Source: Marisa cornuarietis (Eukaryota; Mollusca; Gastropoda; Architaenioglossa; Ampullariidae). From it: a stretch of 64,000 nt of DNA. The translations under genes were made by a program, and so were the position numbers. Shown one piece after another: positions 1-15,905 of this stretch. The stretch is taken from the NCBI GenBank assembly GCA_004794655.1, contig SMMW01000080.1, forward strand, positions 124,001-188,000. Direction: 5' to 3'. Numbering within the stretch: position 1 is the first letter of the stretch; every line of letters starts with the position of its first letter. Under the pieces are notes generated by a model. The model had not been told where the DNA came from and searched no databases. It saw nothing but the letters and a program-made list of their open reading frames with translations.

Positions 1-964
1 CTTGTTACTTTAACAATACCATACCTAATTCAGCTTCATTTTTCTTGCATGTTTCTGGAAGCCACCAACTCAAAGAAGTATTAACAAAGTAAAGGCTACT
101 GCACTGACTAGACAGTGTGTGTATGTGGGGAAAAAAAATCCAAGAGACAGTAAAAGTCTTATCTTGAAGACCTGTGATAATTCTTTACACCTGCAAAGTG
201 TTGATAAACTGCAGAGATTTCTCAAAATACTGTATCTGAAAAAATGTGAGGCTTTATGCAGCAATGTACATCCTTTAAACTGACCCACAGTCCCTTTTCT
301 GAAGTACAGAGGTTGGCCTCTTTGTGTGTGTGTGTGTGTGTTTTGGCTAAAATACAGCATGAGAAGAATCATCCTTCCACTTATGTAAATGTTCCTTTTT
401 AAATTACATCAGGAACAAGAAAGCAGAAATAGGAAGATGACAACAATCGAGACAGATCAACAGATTACAAAATGAAAAGATTTAACAAAATTTAAACCCA
501 CTTTGAATGATATGCTGCCAACACCAAACCGTCTGTCTCTGGCCTCTGCATCTTCTTGTGTAGCTCTGACTGAAGAGAACTTGTTTTCTTCTCTCCTGAC
601 ATTTCTGTTCTGTTGGCAGAGGGTCTTTGCTGGTGATGGAGCTTGTTCGTGGCCACATTTTATGCATGGAAGTAAGTGATGAGATCCAAGCCTTGAGGCA
701 ACAGCAAAGTTTCACAAAGATCGAAGTGGAACATACGGCTGGATCATGAAGGAACTTGCCAGAAGCATTCAAGCAAATCCTATCAGATAATTCCTCAGGT
801 CACAGAGATGTGCAGAAATCTTCAAAATGCAGGAACTGCCAGTAAGTGTCTGTTGGATGTAGGATGAGTAGATAATGCCAACATGGCAAGTGAGAAAATG
901 AGTTTTTGCCCATATAAGGAAAGTCTGACCATAAGTATAGCATCCTTTATGTCCAAGCATAGGC
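1..964. other. 3' flank of importin-alpha gene, no gene seen
   Basis: No exon or conserved protein could be read here on either strand. Short open frames exist but have no recognisable composition or splice boundaries. It is the downstream flank, and possibly distal 3' UTR, of the minus-strand importin-alpha gene. It contains a (GT)n run at about 324-340. Confidence 0.5.
324..340. repeat. (GT)n microsatellite
   Basis: About 8-9 uninterrupted GT units. Simple sequence with no other signal. Confidence 0.9.
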
Positions 965-970
965 TTTATT
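965..970 (-). terminator. Candidate polyadenylation signal of importin-alpha
   Basis: On the minus strand this reads AATAAA, about 235 bases after the importin-alpha stop codon, and is the first such hexamer I noted in that 3' region. Other downstream hexamers could also be used, so the choice is inference. Confidence 0.4.
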
Positions 971-1202
971 TATGGTTGACATTGGTGGGAGGTGTCCCAA
1001 AGGAACAGTTTTAGATAATAAACCAGAACATCTATCATAATCATTCAAGAAGTTCTGGCTCAAATCTGAAGAAAATGTTTGGTGACTGTCAAATGAAAAT
1101 GTCCAGGCAAGACGGTCTCTATCAATGCTGTCTGGCTTGTCACCATCCTTTCAAATATGCTCTTTAGGGCCTGAACATTCAATCCTATGGTTGCCATCAG
1201 AT

Positions 1203-4200
1203 TCAAAATCGAAATCCACCCATTGGAGCATTTTCTGGTGTGCTGAACTGGTACTGCTGTGCCCCTTCATTCATCTGGGGTGCAATAACTTTGTCTTCTT
1301 CATCATTGCTAAAAAAACGTTCAATGATGTCAAAAGACTTCTGGTAGATTTCTCGGTTTTCATGTCCCTGTAGGAACTCTATCTTGTCAAGCCCTGGAAA
1401 GTAGGAAATGTGTGTTACTATGATCATAACAACATCATTATGTTTTTGTACCAGTTTCTCAAACAGTTTAAAGTCAGGAGAACTTACCAAAATTAAAATC
1501 TGTGTTCTGAGTATCTTTACAAAATGAAAAAGTAAATAGCTCACAACCTTTTGAGACCCTTCAATGAAAATTATGACTTTAATCAACATTTTTCACTCAA
1601 AAGATATTTTAAAAACGTTATACAATATCATGTCATATTCCAAAACCCTTGTGGCTTTTGTAAACTAGAGACAATGATCTAAAGGAAGATCTTAAAACTT
1701 TCTAATCTCAAGACGTCTAGAAGATACAAGCAATCAACACAACATAGTAAAACTTCCTTATTAAAACCTTCCCTATTACAACCCACTCTAAGTTACAAAT
1801 CAAATTTTTTTTATGGACATAATTCACTATACAAACGTCATCTCTATAACAACTACCTTCTTAACCCGACTACTGACAGTTTGTGCTCTATTATGACTTA
1901 TATGCAGAAGCCCCATGTTGAAAAATATTAATTACATTTTAATATAGATTGCATATGGCAGGCCATTAACCCCATATTACGATTTTCTGCAGAAATCAAG
2001 TAAAATAAAGTAAGTACATTTTGAAAGAGACTGCTTGGTCACTGGTCATTGCAACTCAAACCAATAAAACCATGTGTTCTTTGAACAAGCTCAGCCACCA
2101 TCATCTTACTAAAGAAAAAAATGGCCACTTGGCAATACACATTCAAGTAAAAATCATAAAACGGTGCAAAATGTAATTTTTTTAAAAAAAGCCTCTGTCA
2201 TTATTCTTTAGTTTGGAGGTTTGAAATATACTATGCAGATGTTAAGATAAAAAACAGGTGTCATCGCTCGACTTTTCGCGTTGGGAACGATGTGAATTTT
2301 TAAAAAGACAACAGATTTTGCTTTCAAAATTAAAAAAAAACAAAATTCATCAGAAACAGTTGTTACTTGCACCGAGACCCCACTTTAGTATGTGGGTATT
2401 TTCCAACACTCGATTTATTTTACCATGCAGTCACTGCACTTTGGGTTTGTGACTTCTGAAAATATTTCCTCCCACCGATATGCATTCTTTTCACTTATTA
2501 ATCAAATGATATTCATTACACTGAGCATTGATCACGACTGAGTTGGAATAAATCAACAAATTTCAGCCATTTTGCTGATAATGGAAGAACTCATTGCTAG
2601 AGATACAAATGAACTTGATCACATGATCAAATGTTTAACCAAACAATCTAATAGCCATAAGCTTCTCTTCACAGAAAGGTGACCCAGGAAACTTGAAAAT
2701 AGCTTTGGATCTATTTATAGCTTAGGCCATTCTTTTATTGTTAGGGGAGAGAATGCTGATTATCTATGTCAGGCTTTGTGACTGTCGTGTGCTTAACCAA
2801 GTTTCAAACAAAACCCTTTTTGGGTATCAGCATGAGGCTTTAACAAAAATGCATGTCAACCTAATGTTTTATTTATCAAGTGATCAAAATTTGATATTTC
2901 AAATTTGACCAGGTCACCCCAAAAACTGCAATTTTCTTGAGCTACTCCACACTTTAAACAAGCTACACATCCACGCAGTCAATGTTCTTCATATAAAAGC
3001 AATTTTAAACAACAAGAAAAAAATCCTCATCACATTTGGAAGGTTGTACCATTTTCTTCCAAAGCATCCGCCTCACCCGACACTGTTTCAGCTCCCACTT
3101 ACCATAGCATTCCTCTATCATGACAACATAGGGATTAACACCATTATTCTGCTTGGCATCCTGCTCGCCCAGGCGAAGGATGTTTTCTAGCCCATTGAGT
3201 GCCACCTGCACAATCTTGCTGTCCATCACTGTCAACAGGTCACACAGCGGTGCTATGCAGCCTTGTTCCACCAGGAACCTTGACAAAGGAAGTCAGTGTC
3301 CTCAGTGTGTCCATCAACGTCCACAAAATCAAAGGTTAAATGTTTTACCAATCATGAAACAAATGTTTAAAGTCTTCAAAACAAAATAACTATATAAAAA
3401 AGAATAGGGAAAAAAAAATTCTTTGCTTTTGTTGTCCCACACTTGTGCTTTGTGCTTTTTTTTTTAAAAGAAAAATGAAGGAAGAGGAAATAAAGTTTTA
3501 CCTGATCTGCTCTGGAGAGCCACCGGATGTAGCATTGGTGATGGCCCATGCTGCTTCTTTACGAGTTTTGAACTCAGCTTTACCAAGGATGTCAATAAGT
3601 ACAGGAAAAATGTTGGCATCTATCACACACTGCAGAAAACACAAAAATTCAACATACTTTTACTGTCAACTAAAAAATACCTGAAGAAATTGAAGAAACC
3701 AACACATGCACGTACATACTTGCAACCATAAAATACTATACACAAATCTGCTTTTTTAGGGTCGATTCGACTGTCTGGATGTTTTTCTTTTCTTTGCTGT
3801 GTCCTAAAGGTAATCTTAGTTGTAGCTTAATCTAGGTAGGAACAAGAAAATCTTAAAAGTAGCTTATTTTAAATCTGAAAGCAGCACCTGTATCTGCATA
3901 CGGTTTCCAGCAGTAATGTTGGAGATGGTCCAGCATGCCTCTTTACGAATTGATTCCTTGTTACTGCTAAGCAAGTGAAGAAGGCAGGGTAGAGCAGAGC
4001 AGTTAAGGATTACCTGAAAATGGGTTATTTAAAAAAAATTCTGAGGCATTTAATGAAATTATATTTAGAAAGACCTCACATCAATAAAAAATACATCTAC
4101 TTGTTGCAAAGATATGTTCATGCAAAAATGGAAATAAATCTCTGGAATATTTTTTTGCTAAACAGAGCAATAGGTGTCTTTACCTGCGTCTGACAGTCAT

Positions 4201-7200
4201 CACCAGTGACGATATTACCCACAACCCTCAAAGCTGCAGCAACCACACTCTGATGATTATGCCTGGATGCAAAAAAAAAAGAAAAAAAAAGGTCACTGTC
4301 TTTTGGTTGGATCACAGACTGTCAAAAAATGTGAGCTTCAGAGCACATATGTCAAGAACTGTCTTAAAAATAATGAATCATTCTTATAAAGCACCATTCC
4401 TCGGCACCATCCAGGCTCTAAGCACTGTACACACACACTGAAACACACAATATTAAAGATGTCACACAATGCCCTGTGAGGTATGTGAGCACAATCACTT
4501 TTCGCATGCATAAACACACCCACACACCTCAACACACATAAAACATGCGTACATGATGACTGCACAAATGTACACCAGCAAGCTGTCTTGGTGCCATGAA
4601 TGCAACTTAGACTGTTTCAGCCATAAACAATTACAAGCATTCAACAAGCTTAAATAAAAATCCCTAGCATCTGTAGTGTAACAGCAAAGGTATCTTTTGT
4701 TCCCATATGCTTATAGCACTTAAATCCAAACTCATATCTTTTAATTTTTTCAGTAGCTTGAACAGAGTCAACGTACACCAAAACTCACACCTTTCTATTT
4801 TGTTTAAAAAGCACCTTAAACAGAGTCACAAACAATTCATAAAAAGACTCACATAAGGAGTTCTACAAGTCGCCGGCACACTCCGGAGTCTATCACAGCC
4901 TGAATCTTTTCATTGGGTCCATCTGACAAGTAGGAAAGTGCCCAGCATGCATCAGCCAGCACATCTTTGTCCGTATGAAACAGCAATCGAGCTAAGACTG
5001 GCAAAGCTGGTGACACCTAAATATGTGTAACAAAGAAAATAACAGTTGTGGGAACACAATCCAAAAGTCTAACAGTATGAAAAAGTATCTGTTGTGTTAT
5101 CCCCCACCTCCCACCCTAAAAAAATGTTCTAGTTGCACACACTTTCTTTAGCATTTAGTAACTTTCTCAGACTAGGAAACTAAGTTTACATAATTTAAAA
5201 AAATATCTCTGCACCTTTTATTAACTTGTATGTTACAAAATCCTTAACAGTAGAATATTTAAGACAAAGATTAGTCAGAAATGGCAACTGTTCAGCAGAA
5301 AATTACCTTAGCTTATCATTCCTCGCCACCCCACCAAAGTTTTAAAGACCATCTTGAGTATATTTTTACAACCAGTTTTATTTTACAGGACATCATCAAG
5401 TTTTCACAAGTTCTGATCACCACCACTTATTATGCACAGACAGGCTGAAAAGAACTATTATTGTTGGGCACTGTATGACTTCCAGGTTCTTCTGCTCAAA
5501 CATTTGTAGCTGTAAGTATACTTATGCCCCCACAATGCCATGTTTTGACCCCTTTCTGTGAATGCCAATTTTAGAAAGCTTGCATCTCACAAACAGATGG
5601 TCATTTTTTCATTTTTGCAATTCACATTTTGTAAAATATTAATGCCAACACAGGCTGGGGTTTTAAAAAGAAGGCGGGTGCAGCCATCAGTTGTAGGCAG
5701 CTTTATATGTTAGTCATTTATCTGATCACAACATGATAAAAATACAAATAACGTCTGTTCCTTAACACTTTTTCCAATCCCTGATTGTAGTATGTAAGGA
5801 AAGTTAGTAACTGTTTACAAAAAGCAATTCTAAATGTTCTATAAATTGATCCTGTAACCTGTAATTCAGACTGATATCCTTAGTTTGCTATACCTTTGTC
5901 ACATGCAAACTGTATTTTTTCAACACATAGTTTGTTTTGTGACAGTTTTATTGCATGTTACAGTAACATTAGGTGATAAGCACTTCATATTTAACACACT
6001 GGTACACTATGACAAAGGCGCGAATATGAAAAAGCTTTTAAATGATGAAAATGTTAAGGTGGACAACCAGGTATGGACAGTAATAAAGGTAAGTAACTTA
6101 CCTGCAAAATTGGACAAAATTTGCTAAAGCAGCCTTGAAGAAAATATTTTTTATGTAACTGTGAAATGGAGGCAAAACTTCCCATACCACAGGTTCTGCT
6201 TTAACCTGGTGCAATAAAATCTGAACTTACCTTGCACATTATCTGATCTCCTACCACAATATCAGAATACATCACCTGCATTGTGAATGCACCACTGGAT
6301 ATCAAGGAGTGTGAATAATCCCACAGGCTTTTAAGATGTCAAAGAAAGAAGAGAAAGATGAAATAGGCGAGGACTTGCTAACCTTGCTGAAGTCTGGGGG
6401 TGGGTTTTTCCCTCTACAGAGGTTGGAGAGACACCACACAGCATTTCTTGTCATAGAAAGACTCGTGTTTTTACTCAACAGTCTGTGCAGGGGGAAAGAG
6501 ACAGAGAGAGAAATGAACAGAAAAAAAAAATTGAACATGTTCATGGTGAAACTGTAGATGCACATATAATCATATTTATGGATGCAGAAAAAAGCAGATT
6601 TGTTTCTATGTAATGAAAACAAATGCTTCATAATAAAAAGATGATGCTGGTTTGAAATTATTTATAGATTTTTAAGGCCTTCTTATGATAGCTTCTCTTA
6701 AAAAAAAAAGAAAAAAGTTGAGAATAACAACCCCACATTAAGTTTCAGACCACAGAGAGAGATCAGAAAAACGCATGCATTACAAACTTGGACCCAAATC
6801 AGAGCTGACAGGTTTTGACTTATTTCTTTGATGCCCTTCCTGTTGAGATTTTGGGTGGGCAAAATCTGTTCACGTTAACCATCTAGATGTAATGCCACTA
6901 ATAATTACTTACTGCAAAAGAGGAACCAGGATGTTTTCATTTAACACATAGTCCCGACACTCTGGACTGTCTCCAGCAATGTTGCCCAGTGCCCATACCG
7001 CCTGAAAGCAGTAAAGCGAGTTAAAAGACAAAAGAAGAACATTAGTAAGATGTGCAAAATTGATATTTTGAGCACTAAACAAATCCCCTATTTATCACTT
7101 TATGTATTTCAAAACACAATTTATTCTCAATGTTTTCAGTGTTTAGAGTTTTCACACTCTTGTATCTTAGTCTAGACAGCTGCAACAGAGATGGACATAA

Positions 7201-9285
7201 TTAACAAATTTAAACATGGCTTTGTCACACTGCAAAATATTTCTGGAGTATCAATTAAAATTTCATAGTATCAATTAAAATTTCAGTCTTTACTGTGTAA
7301 ATTTGAAGAACATGTTTGGCAAAAGGTTTATACAACTGTAAATTTTATTATTTTATGGTTCATAAAACATTAGAACCCGCCTCTGGTCGAACGGAAAGAG
7401 ATTTTTAACAAAATTCTTAACTTATCCGACATTACTGCTGTCTTGGTGTGGTCTACAAAAAATATTCAACTTTGTCTCTACTCAAAATTGGGGTCATACA
7501 TTGTCCACTGAATGCTAGGATCAGGTGATGCCCACCATTTAAAAAACAAAAACAACCCCAAAAAACCCACCAAAGCTTTTAAACAAACTTCACTATCACA
7601 TTTTTTCCTTTACCACAACCACCGCTTATTTTTATGCCAAACGGCCATAGGCATGTATTATTTACCTGTTCCTGAACATCCTCAATCTCTGAGCCAAGAA
7701 GACGAATGAAAATCGGAACAGCACCAGCATTGATGACGATGCGAGTCTGCATTGATGTGCCGGAGGCGATGTTTGTCAACGCCCATGCAGCTTCAAACTA
7801 TAGACAAGGATGTGGGGGCAGGGTAGTGGAAGGAGCGAAGAAATAAATTCAAACTGAGTGTAAAGATTCTCTTGATCCCATTCCCATCATCAACAGCCAA
7901 CAATTTTCCCACTAAAACTAGTTGAAATCAACTTTATTATAATGCAAACAAGTTTATGTTTTAGCGAAAGATAGCAAACTTTTCAGTAATTTCCACCTTT
8001 TTATATGCAATCTGTTGTTTATCATTACCTCAGATCAAAATCTCACCTGTAATGTCCAGCTCGTTTCTTTCTGAAGAAATTCAACAAAACGGGGGATGAT
8101 GCCAGTCTGTATTACCTCATCAATGGGGGGGTTTGGCTCTGAATATGAGTAACAAGGAGTTATGTTCAGCACTGAATTGCTTGGGCAAACAATTATTCAC
8201 ACATGCCCTTAAACACTCACAGCATGTAATAAAACTTCCCAACATGCTACTTTGTAAAGGTGCACTGATTTCTGTGAAACATTTTCATCCTTTGCAGATA
8301 TGAAAATCTCAAATTTGAAAAAAACGTTTACTGCAAAGCAAAATAAATCAAGCTCACTGCATTAAAGCATATGCACCAGATGAAGCCTCACCTCTGGATA
8401 ACAATTTGCGAAATTTTTGTGTTGCAGCTTCCTGTTCTTCTAGCTTATCACTGTACAAGGCCTGTATCATCTCAGGGCTGATACCTCCCTGAAAAATTAT
8501 TAGAATTATTGACAAAACTCAGCTATTCAGCATATTGTTGCCAGTATTCATTAAGCTCCGAGAAATTTTCCAGTGTTGCTTAAATAAAAACAAAAAAGAA
8601 AAAGGAAAATGTGTAGTGTTGCTATTTCACATAAATACATAAAAAAATATTACAATGGGGTATATGTTCAACAACAAATACCAAGATCTGACACCTGCAC
8701 ATGCATTCTTTGGACTGTATTTTTATATATTTTTAATAAATTAAAATGTTGAAATATATGACACACACACACAAAACCTACACAATCTTTCTGGGACACA
8801 CTAGAATTAAAAAAACAACAACAAAAGAAGCAAACGATATTAAGGATGACCTAAACAATTTAAGCCATGTTGAAAAACTTACCGTGGAAGATACAGTTGG
8901 CTCTTGTACATCCCCCAGTGTCATATCATCATTCTCAGCAGGAAGGGAAACATTTCTTCTCTTGTTAAGCTGAAGATAAAAACAACAACTAATGGTCATC
9001 ACACAATAAAATGTAAATTGCTCATGGCACGTATGCACAGCCACAATATCAAATACTCTAAATTCTCCCCATTTTTTAGCAAAAGAAAACTCAATGAAAA
9101 CTTGTGATGCTTATCTTTCTGCTTAAAACAAAAAGGTCCCCAAAGAATCTTACATGCTCATCCCGTTTCTGTTTTCGGAGCTGAATGCCTTCTTCTTCTC
9201 TCCGTCGGCGCAATTCCTGCGTGTCAAGTGCCTTGTTTTTATAGGACTTCAATCGGTGGTTAGCAGGACCAGATGCTTCAGACAT
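1203..9285 (-). CDS. KPNA: Importin subunit alpha, KPNA1/5/6 type (13 coding exons)
   Basis: Nuclear import adaptor: binds classical nuclear localisation signals and docks to importin-beta. Coding exons in transcript order: 9285-9154, 8969-8883, 8488-8392, 8138-8047, 7797-7666, 7001-6913, 6482-6383, 5016-4853, 4262-4184, 4013-3888, 3629-3502, 3278-3103, 1393-1203. All join in frame with GT-AG borders to give 530 residues, against about 536-538 in human KPNA1/6. The N-terminus is an importin-beta-binding domain (LKSYKN, then [19 protein letters not shown], then NKRRN). Armadillo repeats follow with the NLS-binding W...N ladder: [42 protein letters not shown]. One repeat has RVVGN in place of the tryptophan motif, as is usual in the family. 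The C-terminus ([14 protein letters not shown]) fits the CAS-binding end. The start ATG lies 12 bases after a splice acceptor, so there is an upstream untranslated exon. Subtype within KPNA1/5/6 is not resolved; the gene appears to predate that vertebrate split. Confidence 0.97.
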
Positions 9286-9689
9286 TATTACTCTAGGCTG
9301 AAAATTTTAGAAATTTTATAACAGAAATGATAAAAGTCAGCAAATTAATACAGCATATCGTCAATTGTGTCTGATTTTGTAAGATTAGAAAATTTTTTGC
9401 TTGCAATTTTTTTTACATATTATGAGTATATGCATACGTTTTATTACAAATCTCTAGGTTTTGTTTGGTAGGCTCTATTCTTACTATCCAAAGTAGGTAA
9501 CACTAATTAGGCATGGACTAATTAAGTTTATTTGTAACTGCAGAGACCCAGATGTCTTCTGTCTTTATTTTAAATCAGTGTGTTGTTTTCACAGCTTGCT
9601 GCTAACATTAGCTGTAATGGAAAAGGAAGAAATTAATGTTCTATAACAAGCCATAACAAGTGTGTGTGTGTGGGGTGGTGGTGGAGTGG

Positions 9690-9863
9690 ATTGGTGCTCT
9701 ATGCCAAGCCAGCAACAAAGGCTATATAACGGCAAGATAGCCACCCCTGTAAGCAGATGCCAAATGCTGAGAAAGAACAGGGTGACCAAGATGAGATCTG
9801 AACCCAGGACAGCCAACCTTCACTGTATTGGTGACAGGCGCTAACCGTTGCGCCACTAGGCCC
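9690..9863 (-). mobile_element. tRNA-derived SINE, copy 1
   Basis: Read on the minus strand, it opens with a tRNA-like head. A-box-like GGCGCAACGGTTAGCGC lies near 9840-9858 and B-box-like GGGTTCAGATCTC near 9794-9806. A tRNA-unrelated body containing CACCCTGTTCTTTCTC follows, then an end at CACCAATCC. The same body and 3' end recur at 53933-54077, so it is a dispersed family rather than a tRNA gene. It sits in the long first (5' UTR) intron of importin-alpha. Confidence 0.75.
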
Positions 9864-9970
9864 AAGCCACAACAAGGCCTTTATAATCAGATATATGCTG
9901 AGAAAGAACAGAGTGCCCCAACACAATATCTGTACCAAGCACACCTAAACCTCACTGTACAGATGACAAG
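9864..9970 (-). mobile_element. Diverged second SINE unit in tandem
   Basis: Immediately next to the SINE at 9690-9863, this stretch repeats its landmarks in diverged form: GCTGAGAAAGAACAG, then a tract resembling CCTCACTGTACAG, then TGACAAGTG. It looks like an older or truncated unit of the same family in the same orientation. Confidence 0.55.
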
Positions 9971-10419
9971 TGTTTAACTGTTTTTAATGGACATTATCCA
10001 TCTACATATTTCACAACACACATTACTACATAGAAATAGGCCTCCAATCATGTAAGCAAATGTTTCTACATGAGCAAAAACTTAAAATCTTTTATTAAAA
10101 CTATCCTGAATTATGATCTTGAGACTGACAAAGACGTCAGACTCTTAATTCAATATTCTTAACATTTGTATTGGCATAAGAATAAAGATCTATTGGTGGC
10201 AATTTTAAAATAATTGTTATCTTTTGGTCTATATTCACACATTATATTTGTTAGACTGAAAGCCTTCTTTACTGCATTTAGTGCTGGTTAGGTAATGTTT
10301 GTCTAACAGACGCTTAATTTGCTTACTTAGTCTTACCTGTATGCTAACCATATTTTTCTATGTTTTCTTTGTTTATGAGGAACATTTGAAAAGACTGCTA
10401 TTTTTATAATTTTCCAGAA

Positions 10420-11047
10420 CAGGGGTGGGCAAACTACGGCCCATCTGCGAAAATGTGAAGGGCACTTGTTTTTGTTTTTTTTATTCTAGCCTAGGCTAAT
10501 TTGATTGAAATTTAACTTATCAAGTAAAACTGCATTAGAAATCGGCAGTCCGTAACATTCTAAAACAGACAAGCTACAAAGATAACAAATAACATGGATG
10601 ACATGTCTGATATAGTTGCTAGAGAGCATCTTACACTTACACTTAAACAACCAAGAAACACTTGTGTCTTTATTTTTTACTTTCCTGGTGTTTATCTATT
10701 TATTTACTTTATTTTTTTTTTCTTATTTTTTATATTTATTTTTTTTTTGCTGCGCAATGAGCATTCTTCCGAATGGATACCTGCGCATTACAAATGGACA
10801 TCATCATCATCATCGACGGCAGCTTTCCTCAAAGGAAAGGATGGCTTTAAAGTGTTGTGAGCGAATTAAAACAGCTTCTCTTTACACAATAAATTTGGTA
10901 AATGAACACCAGTATATGTACTCATTTGTTCTCAATTCCATTATCACTAGGTTTGTTGTGTTGTCACCTGGCATGGGTTTTTGGCATTTCTGGCCCACTG
11001 CATGGCTTAAGACTGGGTCGCAAAAGAGAAAACTTTTCCCACCCCTG
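10420..11047. mobile_element. Non-autonomous hAT-like DNA transposon (MITE)
   Basis: About 628 bases bounded by terminal inverted repeats. The left end reads CAGGGGTGGGCAAACTACGG; the right end, read in reverse complement, begins CAGGGGTGGGAAAAG. CAGGGGTGGGCAAACT-type ends are typical of hAT superfamily elements (family knowledge). No clean 8-base target-site duplication is visible and no transposase is encoded. It lies in the 5' UTR intron of importin-alpha. Confidence 0.7.
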
Positions 11048-11692
11048 AACAAGAGGCATTCTTTGAATGTTTAACAGCTGTAAATACATTATTTATACTC
11101 TATAAAAAATAAAAATCTAGAAATTATGTCACCGTAATGACTTTCTTGAATGTAGTAAAAATTGTAACACTCAAATTAAGACAAAATAGCTTAATGGGTC
11201 ACTTAAGTGTGTCAAAAATTTTATGTCATGCATCTTAAAAATGAAAAATTAAAATTATACAAGACAAAAACAATTGACGTGATCCTTGCCCCACAGTTAA
11301 TGCATGGGTTATAATGACAATTACAATGTCACATCAGTTGAACAAGAGCATACAAGTCAATACATATTATTATCTCCTTTTTTTACTATCATTTACCATA
11401 TTAATCATAATTAAGAACCAATTTCCTGTTCTTTACGCTATGATCGAAAGTGTACTGAGAAGCTCCTTTTTGATGGCTTAAGGTGGCTTCTCTCTAATGC
11501 TGCACTCAATAGAACTGAAATGGCAAAACGATTTCTAGGAAGCTAAGCATAATGTGACCCTACGGTAGGACGTCTAATCGATAAATTTGGCAAGCTGAAC
11601 CACGTCGCAACTACGAATTATTCAGTTTTGAAGAAATAAATTTCCATATATATAGACTTAAACGAAGAAGACACTTTAGCTTTGCTACTTAC

Positions 11693-11790
11693 CGTTGAAA
11701 AAATCACTCGATACAAAGAAAGAAGGAAGTAATTGTATAAATATTTTCAGACTGACTTTTTACGCTCCTCCTCGAAGCTGGCAGCCCAAT
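11693..11790 (-). other. KPNA: Importin-alpha 5' untranslated exon (approximate)
   Basis: A strong minus-strand donor (GTAAGT, complement at 11687-11692) lies about 2.4 kb upstream of the coding start, which itself begins just after an acceptor (exon edge at 9297). This is best read as the leader exon. Its 5' edge is not determinable; a CCAAT motif near 11787 and a GC-richer stretch suggest transcription starts around here. Confidence 0.55.
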
Positions 11791-11961
11791 GAGCATGTGC
11801 CGGATGTAAGAGTATTTTACAAATATTAACAATACAATTTAAAAGAACAACGGTTTATCTTTTTGATGTATTTATATCTATAATAACTTAATAATACATA
11901 TTATTTTGCTAAAAGATATTATTCTCAGACATCCAAATAAAAGCGGGATTTGGTTATAAAC
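11770..11961. promoter_or_regulatory. Divergent promoter region KPNA / MIX23
   Basis: Less than 300 bases separate the predicted importin-alpha leader exon (minus) from the MIX23 start codon (plus). A CCAAT motif lies near 11787. The head-to-head spacing suggests one bidirectional promoter; this is inferred from layout only. Confidence 0.5.
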
Positions 11962-14914
<2,953 letters not shown>

Positions 14915-15884
14915 TGAAGGATGCAGAACAATTTTTTTTTATATCTTAAGAACATAAGGAATCAAGTGTATCTGAGCGTGTGCTTGTCATTAGCAATGAA
15001 CATGTGGACAATGACTCATTTTTCTAGTTGTTTACATGCCAGATTGTGACCATGTGCACATAGTTTTTTGAAATGCTGATTTTTAAACTTAAAATCTTGC
15101 TTATATCAATTTTCTGTGAAAATCTAGAATTTGGTTTTATTATATAACTATTAAAAACATATAAACCTTTATGAATGTACACAAATTTGTGGGATTGTTG
15201 CATCTTATCTGAAGACAAGAGAAAGAAATGCCAAGCAGGTGTGGAAACATCTGCAGCTGTGTGTGTTTAACCAAGTAGCTGAATAAGTGATGCTATTTGC
15301 TTGGTTCTTTCACACAACTCCTGCAAAGTATATACAACATAAACAGCAAAACTTCTTTTCCCTTGTGAATTTTGTAGAAGTGCGAGAGTCGATTTAGTAT
15401 ATTTATGATTTATGTAAAGTGCTCTGATAACAAATATTTATTCTCTTGTTCACATCTAAATAATCATGGGGAAACTTCCAGTTTTATGTATTTATAATAA
15501 TCTTTTCACCAAGTTAAAAAAAACATTTCTGGATGTCAAGTCCATGTTTTTTTTTTAAAGGACACAAGCAAACAAACAAAAAAATCACATCATTTTACAA
15601 AGAAAGTGGTAGCATTTCATCCCAAACTTGTTGACAACCAAAAGCTTTTTAAAAAGCCCACACAAAAGATCATGTGGAATACTTGGATTTTTTGCTTGCC
15701 CCCAAATCCAAAATCCTAATGCATTAACATTTATGATTTCAAGGAAATTAGCTCTTTTGGTAATAGAAAAAAGTAGTTTCTGAGATGGTAAAAACATGAC
15801 AGCGTTGCTTTACTAACCATCATTTGGTTCAAATATAAAGTAGAAAAGTTTGTTACAGGTGGTGCATGTATAAAGATACAACCA

Positions 15885-15905
15885 AATAAAGGTTGCTTAT
15901 TTATT
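15885..15905. terminator. Opposed polyadenylation signals of MIX23 and FAM162
   Basis: A plus-strand AATAAA at 15885-15890 is followed after nine bases by a minus-strand AATAAA (complement at 15900-15905). MIX23 stops at 14914 on the plus strand and FAM162 stops at 17091 on the minus strand, so each gene could terminate here and the two 3' UTRs would just meet or overlap. Use of these signals is inference. Confidence 0.45.

Noticed and set aside
9780..9863. A functional tRNA gene
   Set aside because: A- and B-box-like motifs are present, but the sequence does not fold into a full cloverleaf by eye and continues into a repeated SINE body.
10594..11074. Overlapping plus-strand open frames with hydrophobic, phenylalanine-rich translation
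   Set aside because: They lie inside the hAT-like MITE and arise from its T-rich interior.
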